Part shown: piece by piece, positions 19,231 to 28,801 of the stretch
How positions within the stretch are numbered: position 1 is the stretch's first letter
Layout: each line of letters begins with the position of its first letter
Source of the DNA: Gordonia namibiensis NBRC 108229
Lineage (GTDB): Bacteria > Actinomycetota > Actinomycetes > Mycobacteriales > Mycobacteriaceae
Assembly (NCBI RefSeq): GCF_000298235.1
Contig: NZ_BAHE01000037.1
Coordinates: 1-64,000, forward strand
Length of the DNA: 64,000 bases
Direction of reading: 5' to 3'
Notes under the pieces: model-generated
What the model was told of the DNA's origin: nothing
Database searches by the model: none
The model's input: the letters and a program-made list of their open reading frames with translations, nothing else
Translations under genes and position numbers: made by a program

Positions 19231-20340
19231 GTGACCACCATCGGACGACCCGCCCGCCCGGGTGACCGCATCACCGACGTCGCCGGGATCACCGTCGGAC
19301 ACCGTCACCGTGTCGACGCCGACGCCGAGGTGGCCGGCACCGCCGGCGCACCTGACGGCCACGGCTGGGCCACCGGCACCACGGTGGTCCGGATCTCGGG
19401 GCCGGGCGCGATCGCGGCGGTCGATGTGCGCGGCGGAGGCCCGGGCACCCGGGAAACCGATCTGCTCGATCCGTCGAACACCGTGCAGACCGCCCACGCC
19501 ATCGTGCTCAGCGGCGGCAGCGCCTACGGCCTTGCGACGGCCGACGGCGCGATGCGAGCGCTCGAGGCCGAGGGTGTCGGCCTGCCCATGGACACCAGGG
19601 GACACGTGGTGCCCATCGTCCCCGCGGCGGTCATCTTCGACCTGCCGGTCGGCGCGTGGGATCACCGGCCCGACGCCGACTTCGGTGCCGAGGCGGTCCG
19701 CGCGGCCGCCGTCGACTTCGCCGTCGGCAGTGTCGGGGCCGGCGCCGGTGCCCGTGCCGGCGCGCTCAAAGGCGGCGTCGGCACCGCGTCGGTGAGGATC
19801 GAGACCGGCCCGGCGGCCGGCATCACCGTCGGTGCGCTGATGATCGCCAACCCGGTGGGCGCGGTCATCGACCCGAAGACCGGGCTGCCGTGGGACCTCG
19901 GCGAGGACGAACTGGCCGAACTGGGCCTCAGACGTCCCGAGGCCGCCGACATCGCGCACCTGGCCGAACTCGCGAAGAAACACACCGTCCTGAACACCAC
20001 GATCGGAGTCGTCGCCACCGATGCCGCGCTCGACGCGGCGATGACCCGCCGTATCGCCATGGCCGGCCACGACGGTCTCGGCCGGGCCATCCGCCCGGCC
20101 CACTCGCCGCTCGACGGCGACACCATCTTCGCCGTCGCCACCGGTGCGGTGCGACCGGAGTCGAGCGACCCGGCGACCGCCACCCCGCCCGGGATGCACG
20201 CGGACGCGGCGATCATCGCCGAGGTGTCCCGATGTGCGGCCGACGTCGTCCAGCGGGCGATCGTCGACGCCGTGCTGGCCGCCGAATCGGTGGCCTCGAT
20301 ACCCACATACGCCCAAGCCGCGCCGTCGGCGTTCGGCTGA
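19231..20340 (+). CDS. P1 family (DmpA/NylC-type) self-cleaving peptidase
   Basis: N-terminal-nucleophile hydrolase of 369 residues, position of Rv1333. Family members cut themselves to expose a Ser or Thr; here KHTVLN255-T256TIGVVATD fits the Asn-Thr cleavage site known from NylC-like enzymes, giving ~255- and ~114-residue chains. VLSGGSAYGLATADGAMRALE and ITDVAGITVGH are conserved blocks. Its place next to mec-cysO-cysM is widespread in the group, but the physiological peptide is unknown. No signal peptide. An intergenic gap of 158 bases separates it from mec, with no terminator that I recognise. Confidence 0.88.
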   Translation: MTTIGRPARPGDRITDVAGITVGHRHRVDADAEVAGTAGAPDGHGWATGTTVVRISGPGAIAAVDVRGGGPGTRETDLLDPSNTVQTAHAIVLSGGSAYGLATADGAMRALEAEGVGLPMDTRGHVVPIVPAAVIFDLPVGAWDHRPDADFGAEAVRAAAVDFAVGSVGAGAGARAGALKGGVGTASVRIETGPAAGITVGALMIANPVGAVIDPKTGLPWDLGEDELAELGLRRPEAADIAHLAELAKKHTVLNTTIGVVATDAALDAAMTRRIAMAGHDGLGRAIRPAHSPLDGDTIFAVATGAVRPESSDPATATPPGMHADAAIIAEVSRCAADVVQRAIVDAVLAAESVASIPTYAQAAPSAFG

Positions 20341-20498
20341 CTCGCCCGCTCCGATCCGGCGCCGGTGACGCCGGTCATAACCGGCCTCGGAATAGGTGCC
20401 CGCGGTCCGGCGTTCCCCCTCGGGACATGCGCGACGACCGGTCGCCGATCCGACGTGCCCGTACGGGCCCCGCGTCTGCGAAGGAGAACGGGACAGCG

Positions 20499-20906
20499 AT
20501 GCTGAAGATCGATCAGGAACTCGTCGACGCGATGGTCGCGCACGCCCGCGCCGATCATCCCGACGAGGCGTGCGGCGTGATCGCCGGGCCGGAGGGTTCC
20601 GACGACCCGCAGCGGTTCATCCCGATGATCAACGCCGAACGGTCGCCGACGTTCTACCGGTTCGATTCCGCCGAGCAGCTGTCCGTGTGGCGCGAGATGG
20701 ATCGCCGCGACGAGGAGCCGGTGGTGATCTACCACTCGCACACCGCGACCGAGGCCTACCCGAGCCGCACCGACATCTCCTACGCCGGCGAGCCCGGTGC
20801 CCACTACGTGCTGGTGTCCACTCGGGACCCGGAGACCGCCGAGATCCGTAGCTATCGCATCGTCGACGGCACGGTCACCGAAGAAGAGATCGAGATCAGG
20901 AGCTGA
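20499..20906 (+). CDS. mec: Mec, JAMM/MPN+ metalloprotease
   Basis: Zinc peptidase that removes the C-terminal Cys from CysO-cysteine. 135 residues. The JAMM motif is complete: E23 in the N-terminal part, H79-S-H81, S89 and D92 (HSHTATEAYPSRTD). AAGGAG is about 12 bases before the ATG; longer upstream frames are unconserved. Two bases separate its stop from cysO, so mec, cysO and cysM form one transcription unit (Rv1334-1336 order). Confidence 0.94.
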   Translation: MLKIDQELVDAMVAHARADHPDEACGVIAGPEGSDDPQRFIPMINAERSPTFYRFDSAEQLSVWREMDRRDEEPVVIYHSHTATEAYPSRTDISYAGEPGAHYVLVSTRDPETAEIRSYRIVDGTVTEEEIEIRS

Positions 20907-20908
20907 AT

Positions 20909-22158
<1,250 letters not shown>

Positions 22159-22210
22159 CCGGCCCGCCGGAACGCCACCCGAAGAGTCGAGACCCGAAGA
22201 GAAACTGGCC

Positions 22211-22846
22211 ATGACGTCGTACACCCCACCGGTCGGGCAGCAGCAGGAGCCGCGGCGCTCCCGCCCGCTCTGGCTGCGCTCGCTGATCACCACCGTGTGC
22301 ATCATCGCGGTGCTGTTCGTCATCGAGCTGATCGACGCGGCCACCCGATACGACCTCGACTCCAACGGGATCGAACCCCGCCAGGTCGACGGCCTCGACG
22401 GCATCCTCTGGGCGCCGATGCTGCACGCCGACTGGGAGCACCTGTTCGCCAATCTCATGCCCGGCGCGGTGCTCTGCTTCCTGGTGCTGATGACGCAGCG
22501 GTTCCTCATCGTCACCGGCATCATCTGGGTGATCTCCGGGCTGGGCGTCTGGTTGTTCGCCGCGCCCTACTCGATCACGGTCGGCGCATCGGGCATCATC
22601 TTCGGTTGGCTCACCTTCCTCATCGTGCGCGGCCTGTTCAACCGCGACCTGTGGCAGATCCTCGGTGGCGTCGTCCTCTTCCTGATCTACGGCTCGATCC
22701 TCTGGGGCGTGCTGCCGACCAATCCCATCGTGTCCTGGCAGGCACATCTGTTCGGCGCGATCGCCGGCGTCCTGGCCGCCTGGTTCCTCGCCTCGCGCGA
22801 CCGCAAACGCATGCAGCGCACCGCAACACCGGGGGTGGCGTCATAA
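22211..22846 (+). CDS. Rhomboid family intramembrane serine protease
   Basis: 211 residues with about six hydrophobic segments. The catalytic dyad is S127 (GASG) and H179 ([11 protein letters not shown]); H72 and H77 in the [16 protein letters not shown] block fit the family's conserved histidines and asparagine. Position of Rv1337. Substrates unknown. The gap to cysM is 52 bases; the end overlaps the start region of murI closely (stop at 22846, murI GTG at 22861). Confidence 0.88.
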   Translation: MTSYTPPVGQQQEPRRSRPLWLRSLITTVCIIAVLFVIELIDAATRYDLDSNGIEPRQVDGLDGILWAPMLHADWEHLFANLMPGAVLCFLVLMTQRFLIVTGIIWVISGLGVWLFAAPYSITVGASGIIFGWLTFLIVRGLFNRDLWQILGGVVLFLIYGSILWGVLPTNPIVSWQAHLFGAIAGVLAAWFLASRDRKRMQRTATPGVAS

Positions 22847-22860
22847 CCGCACAACCCAAC

Positions 22861-23673
22861 GTGCCCGTCTGGACCTCCGATCCCGAGGCGCCCATCGGGA
22901 TCTTCGACTCCGGCGTCGGCGGTCTGACCGTGGCGCGCGCCGTCATGGACCTGCTGCCCGACGAGGACATCGTCTACATCGGCGACACCGCGAACGGGCC
23001 GTACGGTCCGCTGACGATCCCCGAGATCCGCAAGCATGCGCTGGCAATCGGCGACGACCTCGCCGAGCGTGGCGTCAAGGCGATCGTCATCGCCTGCAAC
23101 ACCGCGTCCGCCGCCTGCCTGCGTGACGCCCGCGAACGCTACGCGCCGATCCCGGTGGTCGAGGTCGTGCTCCCCGCGGTGCGTCGCGCGGTGGTCGCCA
23201 CGAAGAACGGCCGGATCGGTGTGCTCGGCACCGAGGCCACCATCTCCTCACGCGCATACCAGGATTCGTTCGCCGCGGCCCGCGATGCGGTGATCACCGC
23301 CGTGCCGTGCCCGCGCTTCGTCGACTTCGTCGAACGGGGGATCACCAGCGGCCGCCAGATCCTCGGTCTGGCACAGGGGTACCTCGAACCACTCCAGGAG
23401 GCCGGGGTCGACACGGTCGTGCTCGGCTGCACGCACTACCCGTTGCTGACCGGCGTCCTGCAGCTCGCGATGGGCGACGAGGTGACGCTCGTGTCCAGCG
23501 CGGAGGAGACGGCCAAGGACCTCTACCGCGTCCTCACGGAGTCCGACCTGCTGCACCCGCACACCGGCCGGGAGGCATCGCGCGTCTTCCAGGCGACCGG
23601 CGACCCCGAGATGTTCGCCAAGCTGTCGCGGCGGTTCCTCGGACCTGTCGTCGGTGCTGTCCAGCACCTTTAG
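22861..23673 (+). CDS. murI: Glutamate racemase
   Basis: Makes D-glutamate for peptidoglycan. 270 residues. The two catalytic cysteines are C79 (IACNTAS) and C190 (GCTHYP); [13 protein letters not shown] at the N-terminus and DTANGPYGP are conserved. The GTG at 22861 is the only sensible start close to the conserved block; no strong ribosome-binding site is seen, so translation may depend on coupling to the rhomboid gene. Position of Rv1338. Confidence 0.94.
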   Translation: MPVWTSDPEAPIGIFDSGVGGLTVARAVMDLLPDEDIVYIGDTANGPYGPLTIPEIRKHALAIGDDLAERGVKAIVIACNTASAACLRDARERYAPIPVVEVVLPAVRRAVVATKNGRIGVLGTEATISSRAYQDSFAAARDAVITAVPCPRFVDFVERGITSGRQILGLAQGYLEPLQEAGVDTVVLGCTHYPLLTGVLQLAMGDEVTLVSSAEETAKDLYRVLTESDLLHPHTGREASRVFQATGDPEMFAKLSRRFLGPVVGAVQHL

Positions 23674-23753
23674 CGGGCTCGGGCAATCTTCGCTGCCCAC
23701 TTGTGACCCGGTAACCCGACAGCAACTCGCGCGGGCATGGCACAGTAGGGCGT

Positions 23754-24518
23754 ATGCGTCTCACGGTCCTCGGATGTTCGGGCAGTGTGGGCGGACCGGG
23801 GGCGGCGTGCTCCGGCTACCTGCTCTCTGTCCCCGGCGAACAGCCGGTGCTGATCGATTGCGGACCGGGTGTCTTCGGAGAACTGCAACGGGTGACCGAT
23901 CCCTGTGGGGTATCGGTGGTCCTGAGCCATCTCCATGCCGATCACTGCCTGGATCTGCCCGCGATGTTGGTGTGGCGCCGGTACGCGCCGTCGGCGGCGA
24001 CGGGACGCGCGCCCCTCTACGGACCGCCGGGTACCGCCCTGCGGATCGGCCACGGCTCGTCGGAGTACCCCGGCCAGGTCGACGACATCTCCGACACCTT
24101 CGACGTCCACGAGTGGCGGGACGGTGTCGAGATCACCCTCGGCGGCATGCGGATCAAGTCGGTGAAGGTCAACCATCCGCCGCAGACCTACGGATTACGC
24201 ATCACCGGACCGGAAGGGCAGGTGATCGCCTACAGCGGTGACACCGCGCCCTGCGACGAACTCATCGACCTCGCAGCCGACGCCGACCTGTTCCTGTGCG
24301 AGGCGTCGTGGACCCACGCCCCCTCCGAACGCCCGCCGGACTTGCACATGTCGGGGATCGAGGCGGGGGAGGCCGCGACGAAGGCGAATGTGCGCGCGCT
24401 CGCGATCACCCACGTCGCGCCGTGGACAGACTCCGCGGAGATCCTCGCCGAGGCCCGCAGCACGTACTCCGGGCCGGTTGACCTCGTGCGTCAGGGACAG
24501 GTCATCGATCTCGCCTAG
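23754..24518 (+). CDS. Metallo-beta-lactamase-fold phosphodiesterase
   Basis: 254 residues, position of Rv1339, which has been described as an atypical cyclic-nucleotide phosphodiesterase. Metal site: HLHADH at ~63-68, further His in VNHPPQTYG, Asp in YSGDTAP and a C-terminal His in ITHVAPW. MRLTVLGCSGSVGGPG is the typical N-terminal strand-loop. It may lower cAMP, or act on another phosphodiester; the sequence alone does not decide. The ATG is close to the upstream TAG-rich stretch, without a clear ribosome-binding site. Confidence 0.85.
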   Translation: MRLTVLGCSGSVGGPGAACSGYLLSVPGEQPVLIDCGPGVFGELQRVTDPCGVSVVLSHLHADHCLDLPAMLVWRRYAPSAATGRAPLYGPPGTALRIGHGSSEYPGQVDDISDTFDVHEWRDGVEITLGGMRIKSVKVNHPPQTYGLRITGPEGQVIAYSGDTAPCDELIDLAADADLFLCEASWTHAPSERPPDLHMSGIEAGEAATKANVRALAITHVAPWTDSAEILAEARSTYSGPVDLVRQGQVIDLA

Positions 24519-24550
24519 CGGTGGGTCACCGGCCTTCCGGCCGCGGTCGT

Positions 24551-24556
24551 TAGAGT
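24551..24556 (+). promoter_or_regulatory. Putative leaderless -10 (TAGAGT) for rph
   Basis: TAGAGT is 7 bases before the GTG at 24564. Confidence 0.5.
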
Positions 24557-24563
24557 TGGAGCC

Positions 24564-25319
24564 GTGACCACACGAGCTGACGGCCGAGCCGACGACGAAC
24601 TGCGTCCCATCTCCTTCACCCGTGGCTTCACCAGCCATCCCGCGGGATCGGTGCTGGTGGAGTTCGGACAGACCCGCGTGATGTGCACCGCGAGTGTCAC
24701 CGAGGGCGTCCCGCCGTGGCGTCGTGGATCGGGCCTGGGTTGGCTCACCGCCGAGTACTCGATGCTCCCGGCGGCCACCCACGAGCGCAACAGGCGCGAA
24801 TCGGTCAAGGGCAAGATCGGCGGCCGCACCCACGAGATCAGCCGGCTCGTCGGCCGGTCCCTGCGGGCGTGCATCGACCTCGCGGCACTCGGTGAGAACA
24901 CCATCGCGCTCGACTGTGACGTCCTGCAGGCCGACGGCGGTACCCGCACCGCGGCGATCACCGGCGCGTACGTGGCCCTCGCCGACGCGGTGACCTACCT
25001 GCGTGCCGCCGGCAAACTTTCCGACCCGCAACCGCTTTCGTGTGCGATCGCCGCGGTGAGCGTGGGCGTCGTCGACGGTCGGGTGCGTCTGGACCTGCCC
25101 TACGAAGAGGATTCGCGGGCCGAGGTCGACATGAACGTCGTCGCCACCGACGCCGGCACCCTCGTCGAGGTACAGGGCACCGGCGAGGGCGCGACGTTCG
25201 CACGGTCAACGCTCGACGCGCTGCTCGACGTCGCCGCGATCGGCACCCAGAAGCTCTTCGAGGCCCAGCGGGCCGTGCTCGCCGAGCCGTACCCGGGTCA
25301 GCTGCCGGGCAACGCCTGA
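24564..25319 (+). CDS. rph: Ribonuclease PH
   Basis: Phosphorolytic 3'-5' exoribonuclease that trims tRNA 3' ends. 251 residues. [32 protein letters not shown] at the N-terminus (shown in part: [12 protein letters not shown]), [16 protein letters not shown] and [18 protein letters not shown] are family blocks including the phosphate-binding arginines. GTG start behind a -10-like hexamer. One-base overlap with rdgB; order Rv1340-Rv1341 kept. Confidence 0.94.
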   Translation: MTTRADGRADDELRPISFTRGFTSHPAGSVLVEFGQTRVMCTASVTEGVPPWRRGSGLGWLTAEYSMLPAATHERNRRESVKGKIGGRTHEISRLVGRSLRACIDLAALGENTIALDCDVLQADGGTRTAAITGAYVALADAVTYLRAAGKLSDPQPLSCAIAAVSVGVVDGRVRLDLPYEEDSRAEVDMNVVATDAGTLVEVQGTGEGATFARSTLDALLDVAAIGTQKLFEAQRAVLAEPYPGQLPGNA

Positions 25320-25936
25320 TGTCGAAGGTCCTGCTCGCGAGCCGCAATCGCAAGAAGCTCGCCGAACTGCAGCGCGTCGTCGACGCCGCCGGGATCACCG
25401 GCCTGGAGATCCTCGGCCTCGACGCCGTGCCCGAATACCCGGAGGAGCCCGAGGACGGCGCCACCTTCGAGGAGAACGCACTGATCAAAGCTCGGTCGGG
25501 TGCACGCGCCACCGGATTGCCCTGTCTCGCGGATGATTCCGGGATCTCGGTGGACGCGCTGAACGGGATGCCCGGCGTCCTGTCGGCGCGCTGGTCGGGT
25601 GCGCACGGCGACGATCCGGCGAACAACGCGCTGCTGCTGGCGCAACTGTCCGACACCCCGGACGAACGACGCGGCGCGGCGTTCGTGTCGGCGTGCGCGC
25701 TGGTACTGCCGGACGGGACCGAGACGGTTGTGCGCGGGGAGTGGCGCGGGACGGTGCTGCGCGCGGAGCGCGGACCGAACGGCTTCGGTTACGACCCGCT
25801 CTTCGCCCCCGACGACGAGCTCGCGGCCGGCCGGTCGTCGGCCGAGCTCACCCCGGAGGAGAAGGACTCACTCAGCCACCGCGGCAAGGCTCTGGCGCAG
25901 TTGGTGCCCGCTCTGCGGGAGCTGGCCAACAGCTGA
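25319..25936 (+). CDS. rdgB: RdgB/HAM1 non-canonical purine NTP pyrophosphatase
   Basis: Hydrolyses XTP, ITP and dITP to monophosphates so that deaminated purines do not enter nucleic acids. 205 residues. VLLASRNRKKLAEL at the N-terminus (substrate-binding SxNxxK), FEENALIKARSGA, LADDSGISVDALNG (metal Asp pair), GFGYDPLF and SHRGKAL complete the family pattern. ATG overlaps the rph stop by one base. A long inverted repeat lies 16 bases past the stop. Confidence 0.95.
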   Translation: MSKVLLASRNRKKLAELQRVVDAAGITGLEILGLDAVPEYPEEPEDGATFEENALIKARSGARATGLPCLADDSGISVDALNGMPGVLSARWSGAHGDDPANNALLLAQLSDTPDERRGAAFVSACALVLPDGTETVVRGEWRGTVLRAERGPNGFGYDPLFAPDDELAAGRSSAELTPEEKDSLSHRGKALAQLVPALRELANS

Positions 25937-25952
25937 CGGGTACCGCGCCAAG

Positions 25953-26042
25953 AAACCACCCCTGAGATCCGCCCTGTGGAGCGCTGCCGCTGACATATCG
26001 TCACTCGGTCGCTCCTGGAGGGCTGATCCCAGGGGCGGTTTT
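25953..26042. terminator. Long imperfect inverted repeat (about 31-base arms)
   Basis: From AAACCACCCCTGAGATC to the closing GATCCCAGGGGCGGTTTT, with inner arms GCCCTGTGGAGCG and CGCTCCTGGAGGGC around a ~25-base loop. It ends in TTTT and lies between convergent rdgB and the DUF3817 gene, so a bidirectional terminator is the simplest reading. Confidence 0.65.
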
Positions 26043-26075
26043 CAGTGGGCTCGCGCCAAGCGGCGCGGATGCGGC

Positions 26076-26426
26076 TCAGAGGTTGAACTGCGCCTTCACT
26101 TCTTGGGTGCGCTTGTGCTCGAACCAGAAGGACAGGAACGGGATGGTGCCGGCGATCGCGGTGATGATCGTCTTGCCCGCGGGCCAGCGAACCTTGATCG
26201 CCAGGTCGATCGCCATGATCAGGTAGACGAAGTAGACCCAGCCGTGGACGATCGGCACGAAGTCGAGTGCCTTGTTGTCGAAGCCGTACGCCAGGATCAG
26301 CTCGGCGACGAGGAGCAGCAGCCAGATACCGGTGATCCAGGCCAGGACGCGGTACCTCAACAGGGCCCCACGGACCTTCTCCACCGGAGCGGTGGGAGCG
26401 GAAGCGGTGGATGCGGTCTCGGTCAC
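26076..26426 (-). CDS. DUF3817 membrane protein
   Basis: 116 residues with three hydrophobic helices, position of Rv1342c. RYRVLAWITGIWLLLLV, HGWVYFVYLIMAIDLAIKV and GTIPFLSFWFEHK carry the family's His-Gly and Phe-Trp/Glu features. GTG start at 26426 overlaps the stop of the upstream gene by 4 bases (GTGA), so the two are coupled. A paralogue lies at 6549-6953. Confidence 0.87.
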   Translation of the reverse strand: MTETASTASAPTAPVEKVRGALLRYRVLAWITGIWLLLLVAELILAYGFDNKALDFVPIVHGWVYFVYLIMAIDLAIKVRWPAGKTIITAIAGTIPFLSFWFEHKRTQEVKAQFNL

Positions 26427-26851
26427 TGCGGGCCTTTCGATGACGGGGCGTCGGGGGTGTCTGCCGATCTGAGTTCGGCCAGGTAGCGGTTGTATTCGAT
26501 GAGCGCAGCGTCCTTGACCGGGTCGGGATCGTTGGCGAGCGACGCCGCGCTCGGCGTCGTCGGGCGCTCGGGGAGGATGCCCTCGGGGATCTCGGCCGCG
26601 GCACGGGCGTCCGCGGCGGCCTTTCGCGCTTCCTCCGGGTCGCTCTCGAGGACGACGAAGCGCCGGTAGGCGTAGATGACCGCGACCGCGAAGGCCGGCC
26701 ACTGCAGCGCATAGCCGAGGTTCTGGCCGCTGCCGGAGGCCGACTCGAAGCGGGACCACTGCCACCAGGCGAGGATCAGACACGCCACCGCGGCGACCAC
26801 GGTCAGCACCACGAGCGCCGGCCGATGCGTGCGACGGGGGGACGAGGACAT
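26423..26851 (-). CDS. Membrane-anchored protein, LprD-like position (Rv1343c)
   Basis: 142 residues: a short basic N-terminus, one or two hydrophobic segments (~11-30, ~46-60) and a charged cytosolic tail rich in Ala/Glu/Pro. It corresponds by order to Rv1343c (LprD). No lipobox Cys suitable for lipidation is placed after the first segment, apart from one Cys within it (VACLILAWW), so a lipoprotein assignment is doubtful. ATG at 26851 is preferred to the TTG at 26860 because TACCTT lies 7 bases before it. Confidence 0.7.
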   Translation of the reverse strand: MSSSPRRTHRPALVVLTVVAAVACLILAWWQWSRFESASGSGQNLGYALQWPAFAVAVIYAYRRFVVLESDPEEARKAAADARAAAEIPEGILPERPTTPSAASLANDPDPVKDAALIEYNRYLAELRSADTPDAPSSKGPQ

Positions 26852-26858
26852 ACCTTTC

Positions 26859-26864
26859 AAGGTA
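26859..26864 (-). promoter_or_regulatory. Putative leaderless -10 (TACCTT)
   Basis: On the minus strand TACCTT, 7 bases, then ATG at 26851. It would drive the two-gene LprD-like/DUF3817 unit. Confidence 0.45.
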
Positions 26865-26948
26865 CCTGGCCTGCGGTGATCAAAACGCGGCCGGTAGGGT
26901 GGTCGCGGTTACAGTGCGCAGCCCGGTTCGACGCCGGGGACGCACCGA

Positions 26949-27030
<82 letters not shown>

Positions 27031-27035
27031 CCGGA

Positions 27036-27080
27036 TTTCGTAGAAGTGATGCGCCTATGGCGCACATGTCTTCTACGAAA
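27036..27080. repeat. Dispersed palindromic element, copy 2
   Basis: TTTCGTAGAAG and CTTCTACGAAA are perfect arms, with an inner ATGCGCC-TAT-GGCGCA stem. It lies between tRNA-Leu and the stop of the acidic-protein gene (the TAG is inside the right arm), so it can terminate both. It is the closest relative of the element at 22-63. Confidence 0.85.
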
Positions 27081-27675
27081 CGCTCAGGAGTTCGACGGCG
27101 TCGTCGTCGGCGAAGACGATGTCGTGATCGTCGGTCGAGATCGCCCAGCGTCGCAGGCGGGCGGTGTGATCCTCGTCAATGCGTGCCTCGACGGTCTGGT
27201 CGCCCGGGGCGAGGTCGGCGAAGTCGTCGACGATCTCGCCCTCGCGCGTGGTGCCGTCCTCGAGCGTCACACGAACCCGCGACGACACGTGCAGACCTTC
27301 CAGTTCCGCGGCGTCGGCGAGCTCTTCGTGGTTCTCGGCCTCTACGGGCTTGTCGAGGACTTCCTCGTCGACCGGGGCTTCCTCCACCGGGGCCGCATCG
27401 TCGACGGCGGCGGTTTCCTCGACGGCGACGTCCTCGGCAGCAACGTCCTCGGCGGAGTCTTCTGCAGCGGGCTCGTCGGCGGTGGCCTCCTCGGTGGTGA
27501 CCTCTTCGCCAGCGAGCTCATCGGGGCTGAGCTCGACCGTGGCGTCCTCGTCCTCCAGGGCCTCGACCTCGACCGTCGCGTCCTCGTCGGCAGCCTGCAG
27601 ATCGGTGTCTACGGCGTCGTTCTCCGTGTCCACCGCGTCGCTCTCGCGATCGGCGCCGCTCTCCGGTGCGCTCAT
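27073..27675 (-). CDS. Acidic protein, disordered N-terminus, unknown function
   Basis: 200 residues. The first ~125 residues are extremely acidic (Asp/Glu/Ala/Val-rich, almost no basic residues) and surely disordered. The last ~75 residues are folded-looking: LHVSSRVRVTLEDGTTREGEIVDD followed by alternating strands resembles a small beta barrel. No family name can be given. ATG 27675 has GGAAGGA about 10 bases upstream. The acidic repeats (DATVEVEALEDEDATVE, AEDVAAEDVAVEE) look like slippage-type expansions. Confidence 0.75.
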   Translation of the reverse strand: MSAPESGADRESDAVDTENDAVDTDLQAADEDATVEVEALEDEDATVELSPDELAGEEVTTEEATADEPAAEDSAEDVAAEDVAVEETAAVDDAAPVEEAPVDEEVLDKPVEAENHEELADAAELEGLHVSSRVRVTLEDGTTREGEIVDDFADLAPGDQTVEARIDEDHTARLRRWAISTDDHDIVFADDDAVELLSVS

Positions 27676-28000
27676 GGCGTTGCCGTCCTTCCGGTCAGGG
27701 AGTGTGATCTCCGGGCGACCGGACGCACCGAAGTGGCACGTTTGACCCGGTCGTAGGGGTGATCATACTGAAGCGGAGGGTTGTCATCCCGAATGGGACC
27801 GAATCGTTGCCACCTCGGGATTGTCGTCCCGAGTTGTTCGGTGGGGCGCCTCGGCTCCGAACGCCGACGGTCCGCGAGACTCCACCGGCGAACCTCGCTT
27901 CGACCTGCAGACTTCCGTCGGCGTCTGCAGGTCGGGTCGAGGTTCGCCGGTCACCAGGCGCGCCCCGCTGTCTGTCGGGGGCGCATGAAACGATGCCCGG
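27676..28000. other. 325-bp non-coding gap with hairpins
   Basis: Divergent promoter region between the acidic-protein gene and the secreted nuclease. It holds CTCGGGA-TTGTCG-TCCCGAG (27814-27833), a related TTGTCATCCCGA at about 27781-27792, and a large hairpin at 27884-27951 listed separately. No gene is seen. Confidence 0.6.
27884..27951. repeat. 29-base-arm hairpin
   Basis: ACCGGCGAACCTCG and CGACCTGCAGAC on the left are exactly complementary to GTCTGCAGGTCG and CGAGGTTCGCCGGT on the right; three unpaired bases sit on each side and the loop is 10 bases. It lies 49 bases before the nuclease gene start. Confidence 0.9.
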
Positions 28001-28750
28001 GTGAGACGTCGGACGGTGCTGCCGGGGATCGGAATGGTTGTTGTCCTCGGCGTCCTCGCAGCACTCGGTCTGCTTCAGTCGGAATCGTCTCCGGAGACAG
28101 CACCCGCCCCGGCGACGGCTTCGGTTCCGTCACTTCCGTTCTCGACACCGTTCTCGACACCGACACCGACGCCGACGCCGACGCCGGTGAGCCAACACCT
28201 CGCCGACCTCGACTCGCTGCCGGTGAAGGGCCGGGCGCCCAAGACGGGATACTCGCGTTCGGAGTTCGGCACGGCCTGGGACGATGCGGTCGATGTGCAG
28301 TTCGGTCGCAACGGTTGTCGGACGCGGGAGGACATCCTGCGCCGTGACCTCGTCGACGTCACCCTGCACGCCGATGGGTGCCGCGTGCTGTCGGGCACCC
28401 TCGTCGACGCCTACTCCGGCACAACGGTGCGGTTCACCCGTGGCCAGGACACCTCGGCGCTCGTCCAGATCGACCATGTCGTCGCCCTGGCGGACGCCTG
28501 GCAGAAGGGTGCGGCGCAGTGGGATGCGCGTCGCCGTCTGGAGTTCGCCAACGATCCGCGGAACCTGCAGGCGGTCGACGGAACGGTGAACCAGCGCAAG
28601 GGAGCCGGCGATGCGGCCACCTGGCTACCCCCGAACAAGGCCTATCGGTGCACCTACGTCAGCCGCCAGATCGAGGTGAAGAAGGCCTACGGACTCTGGG
28701 TCACCGCGGCGGAGCGCGACGCGATGGCCCGGGTGCTGTCCGACTGCTGA
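28001..28750 (+). CDS. Secreted HNH (DUF1524/GmrSD-like) nuclease
   Basis: 249 residues: an N-terminal signal or anchor helix (VVVLGVLAALGLL, 13-25), a Pro/Thr/Ser linker with a PTPTPTPTP run (~30-65), then a DUF1524-type HNH domain. The catalytic core is QIDHVVALADAWQKGAAQW with NDPRNLQAVDGTVNQRKGAGD (His, then Asn, then His-equivalent region). Four or five Cys in the mature part suggest disulfides, in keeping with export. Similar secreted nucleases are common in actinobacteria and may serve nutrient uptake or competition. GTG start at 28001. Confidence 0.85.
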   Translation: MRRRTVLPGIGMVVVLGVLAALGLLQSESSPETAPAPATASVPSLPFSTPFSTPTPTPTPTPVSQHLADLDSLPVKGRAPKTGYSRSEFGTAWDDAVDVQFGRNGCRTREDILRRDLVDVTLHADGCRVLSGTLVDAYSGTTVRFTRGQDTSALVQIDHVVALADAWQKGAAQWDARRRLEFANDPRNLQAVDGTVNQRKGAGDAATWLPPNKAYRCTYVSRQIEVKKAYGLWVTAAERDAMARVLSDC

Positions 28751-28788
28751 CGACGAGGGACGGCGCGATCCCGGTCGGTCGAGATGAG

Positions 28789-28794
28789 TAGCCT
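28789..28794 (+). promoter_or_regulatory. Putative leaderless -10 (TAGCCT) for methyltransferase
   Basis: TAGCCT is 7 bases before GTG 28802. Confidence 0.5.
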
Positions 28795-28801
28795 CAGGTG
28801 C

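Noticed and set aside
26852..26860. TTG start of the LprD-like gene
   Set aside because: The ATG three codons downstream has a leaderless-type -10 at the usual distance.
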